Origin: Sediminibacterium sp.
GTDB lineage: Bacteria; Bacteroidota; Bacteroidia; Chitinophagales; Chitinophagaceae
Length of the DNA: 54,150 nucleotides
Direction of reading: 5' to 3'
NCBI GenBank assembly: GCA_027487895.1
Contig: JAIYCS010000030.1
Span: 1-54,150, forward strand
The first letter of the stretch is position 1. Every line of letters begins with the position of its first letter. The notes under the pieces were generated by a model, which saw only the letters and a program-made list of their open reading frames with translations, made no database searches and was not told the DNA's origin. This document shows positions 34,835-45,497 of the stretch, piece after piece. The position numbers and the translations under genes are program-made.

Positions 34835-37800
34835 GAGAAGCGTGCGCTAGCTGTAAGGCCTTACACTTTTCGTTAAAGTTTTTGATGTCTTTTTCAAGTA
34901 TAGCGTTGAGTTCCGCTTTATAAATAAGCCATTCGTTATTTAATTCTTTGAACCTTTGTACATGCCCTGATGTTACATGGGGCGTATTTGTATCAAGCTC
35001 ACCTCTTAAAAAGATATAATTAGCAGTTAGCTTATTTACAAAGTTAATTACATCGTCATTTGATTCAGACTTTGTTTGAATGAGCTTGCTTTCCCACGCA
35101 TCTATTTTATCGTTGATTGAATCTGCAAGGGTAACAATACTTTTAAAAGCATCATTATTTTCGATACGCTCCACAATACCAGATAATTGCTTTTGTAAAT
35201 TGCGCATACGCACAACTGATACATGAATATCATTTACATCTGCAGCAATATTTTGTAAAAGGTTAAACTGCTCTTGATAGGCTGCAGCAGTAGCTTTAAT
35301 ACGTGGATCTGGTAGTACCTGAAAGCTTTGTTCGTACACTAGTGTATCGATATGGAGTGCAACCTTATATGCTCCAGGCACCACGCGTGCACCGTCATAA
35401 CTTCCTTCTATAAATACGCCTGGAATAGATGCAATCGATTCCTCACGTAAATCCCAAACAAAACGGTTTAAGCCAGCATGTACAGTTAGCTCTGAATCAT
35501 TTTCATTTTTATTGTTACTTGTTTTATTACTTGGAGTATTGGCATAAAAAGTTCTAACCACTTTTCCTGTCGCATCATAAAAAACAAGCTTGGCTTTTTC
35601 GGCTGCAGTATCTGCTGCATGAACCGTGTAATAAATAACGGCACCACTTGCTTGGTTGGCTGCTAGTGTATTAATGGGTTTGCCATTTTTATCAGTTAGA
35701 TTGCCATAGTCTAAAATACTACCACCAGAAATACGGTGTGGATTGGATACGGCAAATAAATTACTTTTTGCCGTGTCTTTGCTATAGTGTCTGATAGGTT
35801 CTAAATCGTCTAAAATCCAAAATGCCCTGCCTTGTGTAGATGCCAGCAAATGATTTTCATGCACTTTTAAATCTGTAATAGGAACTACTGGTAAATTTAA
35901 TTGGAGTTGCTTCCAATTGTCGCCACCATTGTATGAAATATAAAATCCGGTTTCTGTTCCAGCATATAAAATTTTAGGATTAGTAGGATCTTCTCTTACC
36001 ACTTTTACAAACGCACCATAAGGTATACCGTTTGATATTTGTTTCCAAGAACCACCATAATCAGTTGTTTTATAAATAATAGGTGTGAAATCATTTACTT
36101 TATATTTATTTACAGCAAGATATACAGTACCCTTGTTAACGCTAGAAACGTCAATCGCATTAATTAAAGACTCCTCTAAATTTTTAGGGGTAATATTTGT
36201 CCAATTGTTGCCGCCATCTTTTGTCAGGTATACAAGTCCATCATCACTACCTGTATAAATAACGCCCTTTTCATTTTCTGATAGCGCTACATAACTAATG
36301 GTGCAATAGTTTTCGCCACCTGCACCTTCGTTGGTATAAGGAACACCACTAATACCCATTTTGGTGGTATCATGTCTGGTTAAATCTGGAGAAACGGCTT
36401 TCCAAGTTTTACCCAAATCGGTGGTTTTAAATAAAATATTTCCAGCATGGTAATAAGCACCGGGTTCTAATGGATCATACACAATGGGTGCATTCCAATT
36501 AAAACGGTACTTCATATCTTTTGGCTGAAGCGCTTGGTATTGCACTGGGTGCTCCATAATATTGACACCTTCTTTAGTAACATTATTATAGGCTTCAATA
36601 GTACCCTGATAAGATCCGCCCATGGTAATGACTGGATTGTTTGGATCAAATGCAACAAATGCAGATTCTCCACCCGCGGTGCTTGTCCAATCTTTGTCGG
36701 AAATGCGGTAACCGTTTGTTACCCGACTTGCCATTTTGATGGAACTATTATCTTGCTGACCACCGTATAAATTATACGGGAATAAATGATCGGCATTTAC
36801 ACGATAAATTTGTGAAGTTGGCTGGTTGGCCTGCGTAGACCAAACTTTACCCGTATTAAATGTTACAGCAGCACCACCATCATTGGCAACAATCATATTG
36901 TTACTGTTTTTTGGATGAATCCAAAGTTGGTGATAGTCGCCATGGGTACCGCCCATATTGGTCCATGTTTTTCCTCCATCACTAGAGCGTAATCCTGGAG
37001 AATTTAAAACATAAACAACGTTTTCGTTGGTAGGATCAGCAAACACTTCGATGTAATACCAAGCGCGCTGTGTTAAGCGGTGATCTTTGCTTACTCTATT
37101 CCAGTTTTTTCCTGCATCATTAGAAACAAAAAGTCCACCCAATTCTTTTTCGGTATCGCTTTCTACAAGTGCATATACTTTTTCGGGATTAGCTCTAGAA
37201 ACAGAAACACTCATTTTTCCAAGTTCTGCAGGTAATCCGTTTTCAATTTTAATCCATGTGAGTCCAGCATCTGTAGATTTATACATACCACTTCCAGGTC
37301 CACCACTTTTAATTTCCCATGGTAATCTTTGATACTCCCACATAGCGGCATACAAAATGCGTGGGTTGGTCATGTCCATGGCTAAATCGGCACAACCTGT
37401 GTTGTTGTCAACAAATAAAACTTTAGTCCAATTTGCACCACCATCGGTAGATTTATATACACCACGATCTGCAGAAGGCCCATGTGTGGCACCTTGCGCG
37501 GCTACATAAACTATATCGGAATTATTAGGATCTATGCGTATCCAAGATATTTGGCGCGTTAATTCGAGACCCATATGCTTCCATGTTTTACCAGCATCTG
37601 TGGATTTATAAACACCATCTCCATAAGAACTCATTACACCTCTTGGCGCATGCTCTCCCATACCAACATATACCACATTAGGGTCAGACTCTGCTACAGC
37701 GACAGCACCTACACTTCCTGTTTTAAAATATCCATCAGATATATTATTCCATGTTTGTCCGGCGTCTTCTGTTTTCCATACACCTCCACCTGTGGTACCC

Positions 37801-38027
37801 ATGTAATAGGTTAATTGATTTTGCACTACACCTGTTGCAGTTACCGACCTACCGCCACGAAGTGGACCAATATTTCGCCACAACAAATTATTAAAGTGTG
37901 AAGGCACTAAATTTTCATCTACTACAGCCGCCGCTTGCGTTTTTGCAATCGGTTTTTTTTGTGCATGCATTTGAGGCGCAAACGCAAGCATAGATGCAAA
38001 TGCACCCATTAAATACTTTGAAAACAT
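34824..38027 (-). CDS. Secreted giant BNR/VPS10-type beta-propeller protein
   Basis: 1067 residues with a Sec signal peptide (residues about 1-22). The first about 700 residues are two beta-propellers with many Asp-box repeats ([61 protein letters not shown]). The sequence resembles the sortilin/VPS10 and 'glycosyl hydrolase, BNR repeat' proteins of Bacteroidota. The last about 300 residues are a beta domain, [19 protein letters not shown], and a helical C-terminus. The family lacks a proven catalytic residue set. A role in binding, peptide hydrolysis or glycan degradation cannot be chosen. Confidence 0.83.
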   Translation of the reverse strand: MFSKYLMGAFASMLAFAPQMHAQKKPIAKTQAAAVVDENLVPSHFNNLLWRNIGPLRGGRSVTATGVVQNQLTYYMGTTGGGVWKTEDAGQTWNNISDGYFKTGSVGAVAVAESDPNVVYVGMGEHAPRGVMSSYGDGVYKSTDAGKTWKHMGLELTRQISWIRIDPNNSDIVYVAAQGATHGPSADRGVYKSTDGGANWTKVLFVDNNTGCADLAMDMTNPRILYAAMWEYQRLPWEIKSGGPGSGMYKSTDAGLTWIKIENGLPAELGKMSVSVSRANPEKVYALVESDTEKELGGLFVSNDAGKNWNRVSKDHRLTQRAWYYIEVFADPTNENVVYVLNSPGLRSSDGGKTWTNMGGTHGDYHQLWIHPKNSNNMIVANDGGAAVTFNTGKVWSTQANQPTSQIYRVNADHLFPYNLYGGQQDNSSIKMASRVTNGYRISDKDWTSTAGGESAFVAFDPNNPVITMGGSYQGTIEAYNNVTKEGVNIMEHPVQYQALQPKDMKYRFNWNAPIVYDPLEPGAYYHAGNILFKTTDLGKTWKAVSPDLTRHDTTKMGISGVPYTNEGAGGENYCTISYVALSENEKGVIYTGSDDGLVYLTKDGGNNWTNITPKNLEESLINAIDVSSVNKGTVYLAVNKYKVNDFTPIIYKTTDYGGSWKQISNGIPYGAFVKVVREDPTNPKILYAGTETGFYISYNGGDNWKQLQLNLPVVPITDLKVHENHLLASTQGRAFWILDDLEPIRHYSKDTAKSNLFAVSNPHRISGGSILDYGNLTDKNGKPINTLAANQASGAVIYYTVHAADTAAEKAKLVFYDATGKVVRTFYANTPSNKTSNNKNENDSELTVHAGLNRFVWDLREESIASIPGVFIEGSYDGARVVPGAYKVALHIDTLVYEQSFQVLPDPRIKATAAAYQEQFNLLQNIAADVNDIHVSVVRMRNLQKQLSGIVERIENNDAFKSIVTLADSINDKIDAWESKLIQTKSESNDDVINFVNKLTANYIFLRGELDTNTPHVTSGHVQRFKELNNEWLIYKAELNAILEKDIKNFNEKCKALQLAHASLID

Positions 38028-38047
38028 AGAAAAGATTTGATAAGAAA

Positions 38048-38383
38048 TTAATAAAATAAATAACGCTTGGCACTATTTCGCCATCCAGCCTGACTTTCGT
38101 AGTCTACAAAAAATATTTTGACATCTGCTTGGCTTTCATAATCTACAAAAAAGATTTTCTTTTTTGCTTGAGAAGCATAAGAAGTAAAAAACCATTTCCC
38201 GTTGTTATCGCCTGCCTGACTTTCGTATTTAACTTTAAATACTTTTAGATCAGCTTGACTTTCATATTTAACAACAAAAACTTTTACTTCTGCTTGCGAT
38301 GCATAGTCTACCGCAAATATTTTTTGCGCTTGTAGATTGCCTACAAATGCGAATAGAAAAATAAGAAGGCCAAATTTTTTCAT
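38048..38383 (-). CDS. Short secreted repeat protein, probably DUF6150 family
   Basis: 111 residues with a Sec signal peptide (residues 1-19). The mature part consists of six near-identical 11-16-residue repeats of the form KxFxVxYxSQA (for example [34 protein letters not shown]) and a degenerate seventh ([11 protein letters not shown]). Alternating hydrophobic residues suggest a small beta-solenoid or stacked hairpins. I recall this pattern as DUF6150, a Bacteroidota family of unknown function, without certainty. A TAAATTTA element ends 5 nt before the ATG, pointing to its own, perhaps leaderless, transcript. Confidence 0.75.
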   Translation of the reverse strand: MKKFGLLIFLFAFVGNLQAQKIFAVDYASQAEVKVFVVKYESQADLKVFKVKYESQAGDNNGKWFFTSYASQAKKKIFFVDYESQADVKIFFVDYESQAGWRNSAKRYLFY

Positions 38384-38388
38384 ATAGA

Positions 38389-38396
38389 TAAATTTA
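38389..38396 (-). promoter_or_regulatory. Possible promoter -7 element of the DUF6150-like gene
   Basis: TAAATTTA matches 7 of 8 of TAnnTTTG (it is also palindromic) and ends 5 nt before the ATG at 38383. It lies in the 49-nt gap after the DUF4838 gene. Confidence 0.35.
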
Positions 38397-38432
38397 GGCC
38401 TTCAAGTTATAAATATTCCGGCATAATAATGG

Positions 38433-40664
38433 CTACTTCACCACAATCTCGTCGGCAAATATCCAAGCACCCGTACCCGCCGCATGATGCCAATAAGGTG
38501 GTGACTTCATGTTTTTTCCAGTAACCCTAATAAATCTTGCTTTTTGGCTTTTTGAAGCAGTTGCAAAAACTTGTATGTCATTGACCTTACTGGTTTTTGC
38601 CAGTGGAAATACGTTATCGACAGTTTGTATAGGCGAATAGTTGATGCCATCTTCAGAGGCTTCAAATATTACCGCTGTTGGAAAAAACACCACATGATTG
38701 GTAACCTGTAAAAAAGAGACTGAAACCTCAGAAAAATTGGTAACCGCCCCTAGGTCGATGGTGGCTTTCATGTCATCTAAAAAACCTAGCCAGTTGGCAT
38801 AAAAGCTCCAACCTCCAAATGCCCCATCGGTAAGGGCTTGTGGGTCTTCTTTGGCATATTTAACGGGTTTGATGGCAAGGTTTACCTTAGCATTTTTAGC
38901 CAAATTAACCTCTTTGGAATTAGCAACTAATTTTTGATACCCTTGCAAATAATCGGTTAAGGGTAAGCCCATTTCATTGATAATTTTGATGCCCTGCGCA
39001 GTTGTGGCGCTCGTAAACCTATCGATACGTTTGTTTATGTTTTGTACATCGGAAAGTGGAAATCCTGACTTGTTTAAACGGTAAAATTCGAGTGTTGCAA
39101 AATCAAGACCAATACGCGCTTCATTGACGCGTGCCTGTAAGGGGGCATTACCGGCTGTTACTTGTGAAGCAGTATCAAATAGTGCATTATACTGCTTTAA
39201 TTTTTGCTCACTCAACCATGATTCAAACCCTTGCGCTGGATCTCCGTATAAGAATAAATAAAATTTAGGAGTTTCTTTTATTGCAGTATGCAAATCATTT
39301 AAATACTTAACAATGTAGGGCGAGGCTATGCCATAATAATTTTTTGCAAATTCATTAAGTAGCACATTGTAGTTTGCTTTTGGATTCCATAAAAATTTTG
39401 AAAGCAACCAACTACGAAGTTCAAAAAATTCGGAAGGGTTATGACTATGTTGTTCAAAAATCCAATTGGCATTGTTGTCTACAAATAAATTAATATTAGG
39501 TTGAAGTGTTTCTAAATTAGGAAAGGGTGCTAAAAAATTAGTGAACTGCGTTGTGTAATCCCAAATTTGAATCGTTGCACCAATTGCGCCCCATGCTTTT
39601 AAATCCGATTCAAAGTCTTTACATTTCTCTGCAATAGGAGCACTTCTATCACACTCTATCGAACAAAGTGTCACTAATACATTTTTTTCAGGTTTAATAT
39701 GTAGTGGTGCTTTTCTTGTATACTGATACGCAAGCGTTGCAATTGTTTTATTCGGAAAGTCTTTGGCAATGCGGTTTACAAGGGTTATCATGGTTCCAGA
39801 TGGAGAACCTTCAAATGCATCTATAGCTGCACATTTATCACAAGTACAATACTGTGTATTATCATCCTGACTTACAGATAAAACAGTGGCAGTGGGTCTG
39901 CGACTAAAAAACGCAGCTACAGAATCTTTGATAATTTGATATACCGTATCGTTAGATAAACAAAGTTGTGTTGGTTGTCTTTTGTTTTTTACAAGTGCGT
40001 AAAAAGTAGGGTGGTGTTCAAAAAAGTTTTTTTCTGGTAAAAACTTATTAAAGGTATGCACGCGCGCCTCTGGTACAAATTTTGGAAATCCTTCGGTGGT
40101 TACTCTTCGTTTGGCAGCAAAAGATGGGTTGTCATAAAATAATTTAGAATGAACTGTTCTTGTTAATACAGCAGGGGTATATGCATAAGAAGCTGCAATA
40201 CTAATATTTTTTGTTGTTGGGATTTTTTCGACTGTTGGCGATAAAAATTGACAGCCTAAAAATTCTTCTAATAAAACATATACTGTTTCAAGTGTTTGGT
40301 AGGGTGTGGCGCCTGTAATTTGAAGCTCATTTTTACTGCTTGCAATCGCATATTCATTTTTTGCAAGCGAAGCATAGTTTGGACAAGCACTACCAATATA
40401 TATAACTGAACTTTTCGTGTTTTTTTGAGTTGAAATAGGAATGCGCGCACCACTTATTTTAAAAACATATTCACTGAGTTCGTTAGCCGCTAAAAGCTCG
40501 TCTTTACCTGCATTTACTGCGGTTACAATAACCGCATTTGAACCTCCATTTTGCACCATGGTAAAAGAAGGTGCTGTTACTTTTTGGGCATTTACACAAG
40601 TAATGGTCATGCAAGAAAAAAGCACAACTAAAAAAGAAATTTTAGAGCGGAATAAAAAGTTCAT
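38433..40664 (-). CDS. Secreted DUF4838 protein with C-terminal discoidin-like domain
   Basis: 743 residues with a Sec signal peptide (residues about 1-26). Residues about 40-160 look like the N-terminal domain of GH20/GH67-type enzymes (ELSEYVFKISGARIPI). The central region, with SVSQDDNTQYCTCDKCAAID and NEFAKNYYG, is the DUF4838 core, which has a TIM-barrel glycosidase-like fold. The last about 140 residues (ALTDGAFGGWSFYANWLGF, then VSVSFLQVTNHVVFFP) fit an F5/8-type carbohydrate-binding domain. Glycan degradation or binding is likely. It is divergent from the esterase/GH20 pair and shares their theme. Confidence 0.8.
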   Translation of the reverse strand: MNFLFRSKISFLVVLFSCMTITCVNAQKVTAPSFTMVQNGGSNAVIVTAVNAGKDELLAANELSEYVFKISGARIPISTQKNTKSSVIYIGSACPNYASLAKNEYAIASSKNELQITGATPYQTLETVYVLLEEFLGCQFLSPTVEKIPTTKNISIAASYAYTPAVLTRTVHSKLFYDNPSFAAKRRVTTEGFPKFVPEARVHTFNKFLPEKNFFEHHPTFYALVKNKRQPTQLCLSNDTVYQIIKDSVAAFFSRRPTATVLSVSQDDNTQYCTCDKCAAIDAFEGSPSGTMITLVNRIAKDFPNKTIATLAYQYTRKAPLHIKPEKNVLVTLCSIECDRSAPIAEKCKDFESDLKAWGAIGATIQIWDYTTQFTNFLAPFPNLETLQPNINLFVDNNANWIFEQHSHNPSEFFELRSWLLSKFLWNPKANYNVLLNEFAKNYYGIASPYIVKYLNDLHTAIKETPKFYLFLYGDPAQGFESWLSEQKLKQYNALFDTASQVTAGNAPLQARVNEARIGLDFATLEFYRLNKSGFPLSDVQNINKRIDRFTSATTAQGIKIINEMGLPLTDYLQGYQKLVANSKEVNLAKNAKVNLAIKPVKYAKEDPQALTDGAFGGWSFYANWLGFLDDMKATIDLGAVTNFSEVSVSFLQVTNHVVFFPTAVIFEASEDGINYSPIQTVDNVFPLAKTSKVNDIQVFATASKSQKARFIRVTGKNMKSPPYWHHAAGTGAWIFADEIVVK

Positions 40665-40735
40665 ACGACGTATTTTAGTACCCTAAATTTAATTTATTTC
40701 AATAACTGAATTCTAACCTTTTTTAAGCCTATTTG

Positions 40736-40743
40736 AACCGGTT
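40736..40743. promoter_or_regulatory. AACCGGTT palindrome between divergent glycan genes (possible LacI-type operator)
   Basis: The sequence TTTGAACCGGTTAAAA (40732-40747) is symmetric except for one base pair and has the central CG typical of LacI-family operators. It lies in the 137-bp divergent region between the DUF4838 gene and the esterase/GH20 pair. No regulator gene is in the window. Confidence 0.35.
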
Positions 40744-40801
40744 AAAAAATAAATAATGGGTTCATTTAATAGTGACGTAAATTAACTGCAAATAAAAATT
40801 C

Positions 40802-43231
40802 ATGAAAAAAATATTCTTTGCATTTGCTATGCTTTGCTCAAGTGTAATAGTTGCACAAAATGTATATCATTTCACAAATGGGCTCGCATCTGGTAAAGTG
40901 CATCAATATGGCAGAGAAGCCATGTACTCCGATACGCTTGCTTATAGTATCTATAAAGGTGAAAGTAAGCCGCAGGAAGGATTAGCGGTTTCAGCTGAGG
41001 CTAAAACAAAGTGGACAGCCATAAAGGCAGACAGCGCAAATAATTTTAGAAGTCAGGCGCTAGCGAATGGATATTTATATCTAACGTACAATGCTCCAAA
41101 GGCTGTTACAGCTGTGTTTATTGGTACAGGACACTCCATGGTATTTATTAATGGGGCACCACATGCTGGAGATATGTACCGATATGGATGGATGTACATA
41201 CCTGTTCAGCTAAAAAAAGGAATCAATGAATTTTATATCCGCGCCGCAGGCGCTGGCAGGTTTGCATCGGTAAAAGCAATGCTTGATTTTTCATTTAAGC
41301 CAGTGCAATTAAGTATCAAAGACGCTACACTCCCGTTTTTTATTGAAGGAGAAACAGTAACAAAAAAATGGGCCGGACTTGTTGTTGTAAATAGTTCAAA
41401 AAATAATACAGCTGGCATGAGTATCACGGCCAGTGTGGAAGATCAAAAAATACAAACCAATATTTCAAACATTGCGCAACATATCGCAAGAAAAGTAGCT
41501 GTAGAAATTCCGGTACCAAAAAATGTAAGCAAAGGAAGTTATAGGGTAGCGCTTACCCTAATGTCTAACAATCAAATTATTGATACTACATCTGTTGTAG
41601 TAACAGCTGTAAAAAGTAATGAACACGCTTCTCATACTTTTATTAGTACTATAGATGGCTCTGTTCAGTATTATGCAGTAGCACCTCAGGCCAACGATAA
41701 TAAAACAAATCCAAGTTTATTTTTATCGGTTCATGGCGCAGAAGTAGAAGCTATTTCTCAGGCAAGAGCCTACAAACCTAAACAAGAAGGACCCATTGTA
41801 GCACCTACCAATAGAAGACCAAGAGGATTTAACTGGGAAGATTGGGGCAGACTTGACGCACTTGAAGTTTTTGAAATTGCTAAAAAAATATACCAACCCA
41901 ACCCACAACATATTTATTTAACAGGTCACTCCATGGGTGGGCACGGTACTTGGTATTTAGGTGCTACTTACCCTGGAAAATGGGCAGCTATTGCACCTTC
42001 GGCAGGATATCCAACCCTTGCTGCATATGGCTCTCATGATGGTCTGGTACCAAATGATACCAGCACGCCGGTTAAAAAAATATTGACAAGAGCAAGTACG
42101 CCAAGCAATGTACTGGGCATGGTCAATAATTACAAAGCCAACGGTGTTTATATTTTTCATGGTGATGCAGACGAAACTGTTTCGGTAAACTATGCAAGAC
42201 AAATGAAAAAAGTACTCGCCGAATTTCATCCTGATTTTAGTTACTACGAATATCCAGGAGGCTCACATTGGTTTAGTGATGAGAGTGTAGACTGGGCACC
42301 CATTTTTGATTATTTCAAAAGACATACCATTCCAGTAAGTAGCAAAGTAAATGTGATTGATTATACACTACCATCTACAGCTATTACCAATACCTATCAC
42401 TGGTTACAAGTGTTACAACAAACAAAAAGTTTTGATTATAGCCGCGTGCAACTTACGCGCAATATGAAAACAAAAAATATTACAGGAACCACTACAAATA
42501 TTAATGCCGTTGCCATTGACACCAAAGATTTCGCAGTAGGCGATACGGTTTGTATTGTTTTAGACGGTAATTCTATAACACATATTGTAAATGGTAGTGC
42601 TCTCGTGTTGGAAAAAAATACAACTTGGAACAAAGGGATGTCGCCATCACTTACCAACAAGGGCATCCAAAGAAACGGTGGTTTAAAAGAAGCCTTTAAC
42701 CATAATATGGTTTTTGTTTATGCGACACATGGTACAGAAGCAGAAAATAACTGGGCCTTACAAAAAGCAACCTATGACGCCGAAACCTGGTATTATAGAG
42801 GAAACGGATCTGTAAGTTTAATTGCAGATAAAGATTTTAATACTGCCGCATATCAAAATCAGGGCGTTATTTTATATGGCAACGAAACCACCAATACCGC
42901 AGCAGCTGCACTTCTTACCAACTGTCCTATTAAGGTAACAACTGGTAAAATTGTAATGGGTAGTACCGTATATGAAGGGCAAGACCTAGGTGCTTACTTT
43001 ATGTATCCAGCTCAAAATAATGGTATTACAAGCGTTGCACTTATTGGTGGTACGGGTGTACAGGGTATGCAGGCGGCAGATGCCAATCAATATTTTAGCG
43101 GTGGTAGCGGTTTCCCTGACTTCATGATTTTTTCACTGGATATGCTTATTAAAGGTGAGAACGGCATTAAAGCAGTTGGATATTTTAACAATGATTGGAG
43201 TTTAGGAAAAGATTTTTACATTAAAAAGTAA
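40802..43231 (+). CDS. Secreted alpha/beta hydrolase, prolyl oligopeptidase/esterase type
   Basis: 809 residues with a Sec signal peptide (residues about 1-19). Residues about 20-270 are beta domains likely to bind carbohydrate or position the substrate. The catalytic domain has GHSMGG with nucleophile S377, HGDADETV with acid D457, and GGSHWF with base H489, so the triad is complete. About 300 residues of unknown beta structure follow. It is probably a carbohydrate esterase or peptidase acting on a polymer. Six bases separate it from the GH20 gene downstream, so they are co-transcribed. Confidence 0.83.
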   Translation: MKKIFFAFAMLCSSVIVAQNVYHFTNGLASGKVHQYGREAMYSDTLAYSIYKGESKPQEGLAVSAEAKTKWTAIKADSANNFRSQALANGYLYLTYNAPKAVTAVFIGTGHSMVFINGAPHAGDMYRYGWMYIPVQLKKGINEFYIRAAGAGRFASVKAMLDFSFKPVQLSIKDATLPFFIEGETVTKKWAGLVVVNSSKNNTAGMSITASVEDQKIQTNISNIAQHIARKVAVEIPVPKNVSKGSYRVALTLMSNNQIIDTTSVVVTAVKSNEHASHTFISTIDGSVQYYAVAPQANDNKTNPSLFLSVHGAEVEAISQARAYKPKQEGPIVAPTNRRPRGFNWEDWGRLDALEVFEIAKKIYQPNPQHIYLTGHSMGGHGTWYLGATYPGKWAAIAPSAGYPTLAAYGSHDGLVPNDTSTPVKKILTRASTPSNVLGMVNNYKANGVYIFHGDADETVSVNYARQMKKVLAEFHPDFSYYEYPGGSHWFSDESVDWAPIFDYFKRHTIPVSSKVNVIDYTLPSTAITNTYHWLQVLQQTKSFDYSRVQLTRNMKTKNITGTTTNINAVAIDTKDFAVGDTVCIVLDGNSITHIVNGSALVLEKNTTWNKGMSPSLTNKGIQRNGGLKEAFNHNMVFVYATHGTEAENNWALQKATYDAETWYYRGNGSVSLIADKDFNTAAYQNQGVILYGNETTNTAAAALLTNCPIKVTTGKIVMGSTVYEGQDLGAYFMYPAQNNGITSVALIGGTGVQGMQAADANQYFSGGSGFPDFMIFSLDMLIKGENGIKAVGYFNNDWSLGKDFYIKK

Positions 43232-43237
43232 AGAAGG

Positions 43238-45445
43238 ATGAAAAAAATATTCGTTGCTATTTCGCTCATACTCGTAGGATATTTTGCAGTAGCGCAAAAA
43301 CAAGTAAGTATCATTCCAGAGCCGCAATTTTTAAAAGTACATACTGGAAATTTTACTTTTTATAAAAACACACTGTTTATAGCGCCTACTAGTTGGAAGC
43401 CTATTGCAAAATATGTACAACAAATTACAAGTACATCTATAAGCACGCTACAAAAAGGAAATACGCGAATTATTTTTAAAGAGAATAAAAAATTAGCAGC
43501 TAGTGAATACACTTTAGAAGTTAGTTCTAATAACATTACTATTGCTGCAAAAGATTATGCCGGTGCACTCTATGGTGCACAAACGATTGTTCAACTTTGG
43601 TACACGAGTAATACACCCAGTCGTATTGCATGTGTAACGGTAAAAGACAAGCCCAGGTTTGAATACAGAGGACTCATGCTAGACGTTTCTCGAAATTTTT
43701 ATCCGGTATCTTTTATCAAAAGCTTAATTGATGTATTAAGTATTTATAAAATAAACAACCTCCATTTACACTTAACAGATGGTGCAGGTTGGAGACTTGA
43801 AATAAAAAAATACCCGCTTTTAACAAGGCAGGCTGCCTTTAGAACACATAAAACTTGGAAAGAATGGTGGAAAAATGGAATGGGTTATTTACAAGAGGGT
43901 GACCCTCTAGCCTACGGAGGTTACTATACACAAAATGATGCGAAAGACATTGTAGCATATGCAAAGGCAAAGGCTATTAATGTAATTCCAGAAATTGAAA
44001 TGCCGGGTCACTCCGATGAAGTGCTAGCAGCCTATCCAAATTTAGCCTGTGATAGTGTGAAAGGCAGAACTGGCGAATTTTGTATTGGTAACGATTCTAC
44101 ATTCACTTTCATGCAAGATGTGCTCACAGAAGTGATAGGGTTATTTCCTTCAAAATACATTCATATTGGAGGGGATGAAGCTGCAAAAGGACACTGGAAA
44201 AAATGTACAAAATGTCAAAAACGTATCAAGGATAATAACCTAAAAGACGAGGACGAGCTCCAAAGCTATGCCATCAAAAGAATGGAAAAGTTTATCTCAG
44301 GTAAAGGGCGTTATCTACTAGGTTGGGATGAAATATTAGAAGGCGGATTAGCCCCTGGTGCCCGCGTAATGAGCTGGAGAGGAGAGCAAGGTGGTATTGA
44401 TGCGGCTAGGCAAAACCACGATGTAATTATGACCCCCGGCGGTACTTGTTATTTTGATAAATACCAACAAAACCCTGCTGGAGAACCAGAAGCCATTGGT
44501 GGATTTTTACCGCTTCAAAAAGTGTATGAATACGAGCCACTTCCTGCTGCACTTGAAAAAGACAAACAACAATATGTAAAAGGCGCGCAGGCTAATTTAT
44601 GGACCGAATATGTGCCTACGCAGGAGCATGCGGCATACATGATTTTTCCGCGCATCATTGCATTAAGTGAAGTCGTATGGAGTAATCCGGCTGCTAAAAA
44701 TTGGGCGCAGTTTCAAGAAAAATTAACCGCTCATTATACGCTACTTCAAGCTTTTAATATCAATTATTGTAGGCCTTCCAATAGAGTAGATATTAGTGCC
44801 AATATAGATACTGCAACAAGGTTTGCAACAATACGATTTAATAGTGAACAGTTTAAACCTACTATTTATTATACCACCGATGGAACGAATCCAACAACAG
44901 CATCCAAGGTTTATGCTGGGGCATTTTTAATAGATGCAAAAGCAACTATCAAGGCTGCTATTATTAATGCAAAAAAATCGGCGCCAGATTCTATACTTGT
45001 TAATTTTCACAAAGCGTTTAATAAACCCGTTACCTACAATATCCCTTTTAGTAAAGGTTACCCGGCAGCAGGAGCTAGTACACTTGTAAATGGTTATCGT
45101 GGAAGTTTAACCTACCAAGATGGACAATGGCAAGGCTTTACCACTAATATGGATGTGGTTATTGATTTACAAAAAGTAGACACCATACATTTAGTCCAAG
45201 CTAATTTTATGCAAATTATTGGACCAGGTGTTTATATGCCCAAATACATAGAAGTGCAAACATCGGTAGACGGCGTAAACTATACCAATCAGGGTAGAGA
45301 TAACAATACGGTATCTTCTACAGAGAGTAGTTTACTGTTTAAAGATTTTAAAGTACAAATGAACCCAACCGCAGCACGCTATATTAAGTTTGTTTCAAAA
45401 CTGCAAAGCGGTTTTCAATTTATTGATGAAATAATTGTAGAATAA
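43238..45445 (+). CDS. Secreted beta-N-acetylhexosaminidase (GH20)
   Basis: 735 residues with a signal peptide (residues about 1-20). The GH20b domain (about 25-135) precedes the TIM barrel, which starts FEYRGLMLDVSRNFYP. The catalytic pair is D313-E314 in YIHIGGDEA. The barrel also shows LHLHLTDGAGWR and IPEIEMPGHSDE. After about 515 residues a chitobiase-type C-terminal beta domain (TIYYTTDGTNPT) and a discoidin-like domain follow. It removes terminal GlcNAc/GalNAc from glycans or chitin fragments. The SD-like AGAAGG precedes its ATG. Confidence 0.94.
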   Translation: MKKIFVAISLILVGYFAVAQKQVSIIPEPQFLKVHTGNFTFYKNTLFIAPTSWKPIAKYVQQITSTSISTLQKGNTRIIFKENKKLAASEYTLEVSSNNITIAAKDYAGALYGAQTIVQLWYTSNTPSRIACVTVKDKPRFEYRGLMLDVSRNFYPVSFIKSLIDVLSIYKINNLHLHLTDGAGWRLEIKKYPLLTRQAAFRTHKTWKEWWKNGMGYLQEGDPLAYGGYYTQNDAKDIVAYAKAKAINVIPEIEMPGHSDEVLAAYPNLACDSVKGRTGEFCIGNDSTFTFMQDVLTEVIGLFPSKYIHIGGDEAAKGHWKKCTKCQKRIKDNNLKDEDELQSYAIKRMEKFISGKGRYLLGWDEILEGGLAPGARVMSWRGEQGGIDAARQNHDVIMTPGGTCYFDKYQQNPAGEPEAIGGFLPLQKVYEYEPLPAALEKDKQQYVKGAQANLWTEYVPTQEHAAYMIFPRIIALSEVVWSNPAAKNWAQFQEKLTAHYTLLQAFNINYCRPSNRVDISANIDTATRFATIRFNSEQFKPTIYYTTDGTNPTTASKVYAGAFLIDAKATIKAAIINAKKSAPDSILVNFHKAFNKPVTYNIPFSKGYPAAGASTLVNGYRGSLTYQDGQWQGFTTNMDVVIDLQKVDTIHLVQANFMQIIGPGVYMPKYIEVQTSVDGVNYTNQGRDNNTVSSTESSLLFKDFKVQMNPTAARYIKFVSKLQSGFQFIDEIIVE

Positions 45446-45446
45446 A

Positions 45447-45483
45447 AAAGCGGCTCCTTATTCTAGTAATAAGGAGCCGCTTT
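45447..45483. terminator. Bidirectional intrinsic terminator
   Basis: A perfect 16-bp stem (AAAGCGGCTCCTTATT / AATAAGGAGCCGCTTT; arms 45447-45462 and 45468-45483) with a 5-nt loop lies between the convergent GH20 and Gfo/Idh genes. A-run on one side and T-run on the other suit termination in both directions. Confidence 0.9.
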
Positions 45484-45497
45484 ACAATTTTTACGGT

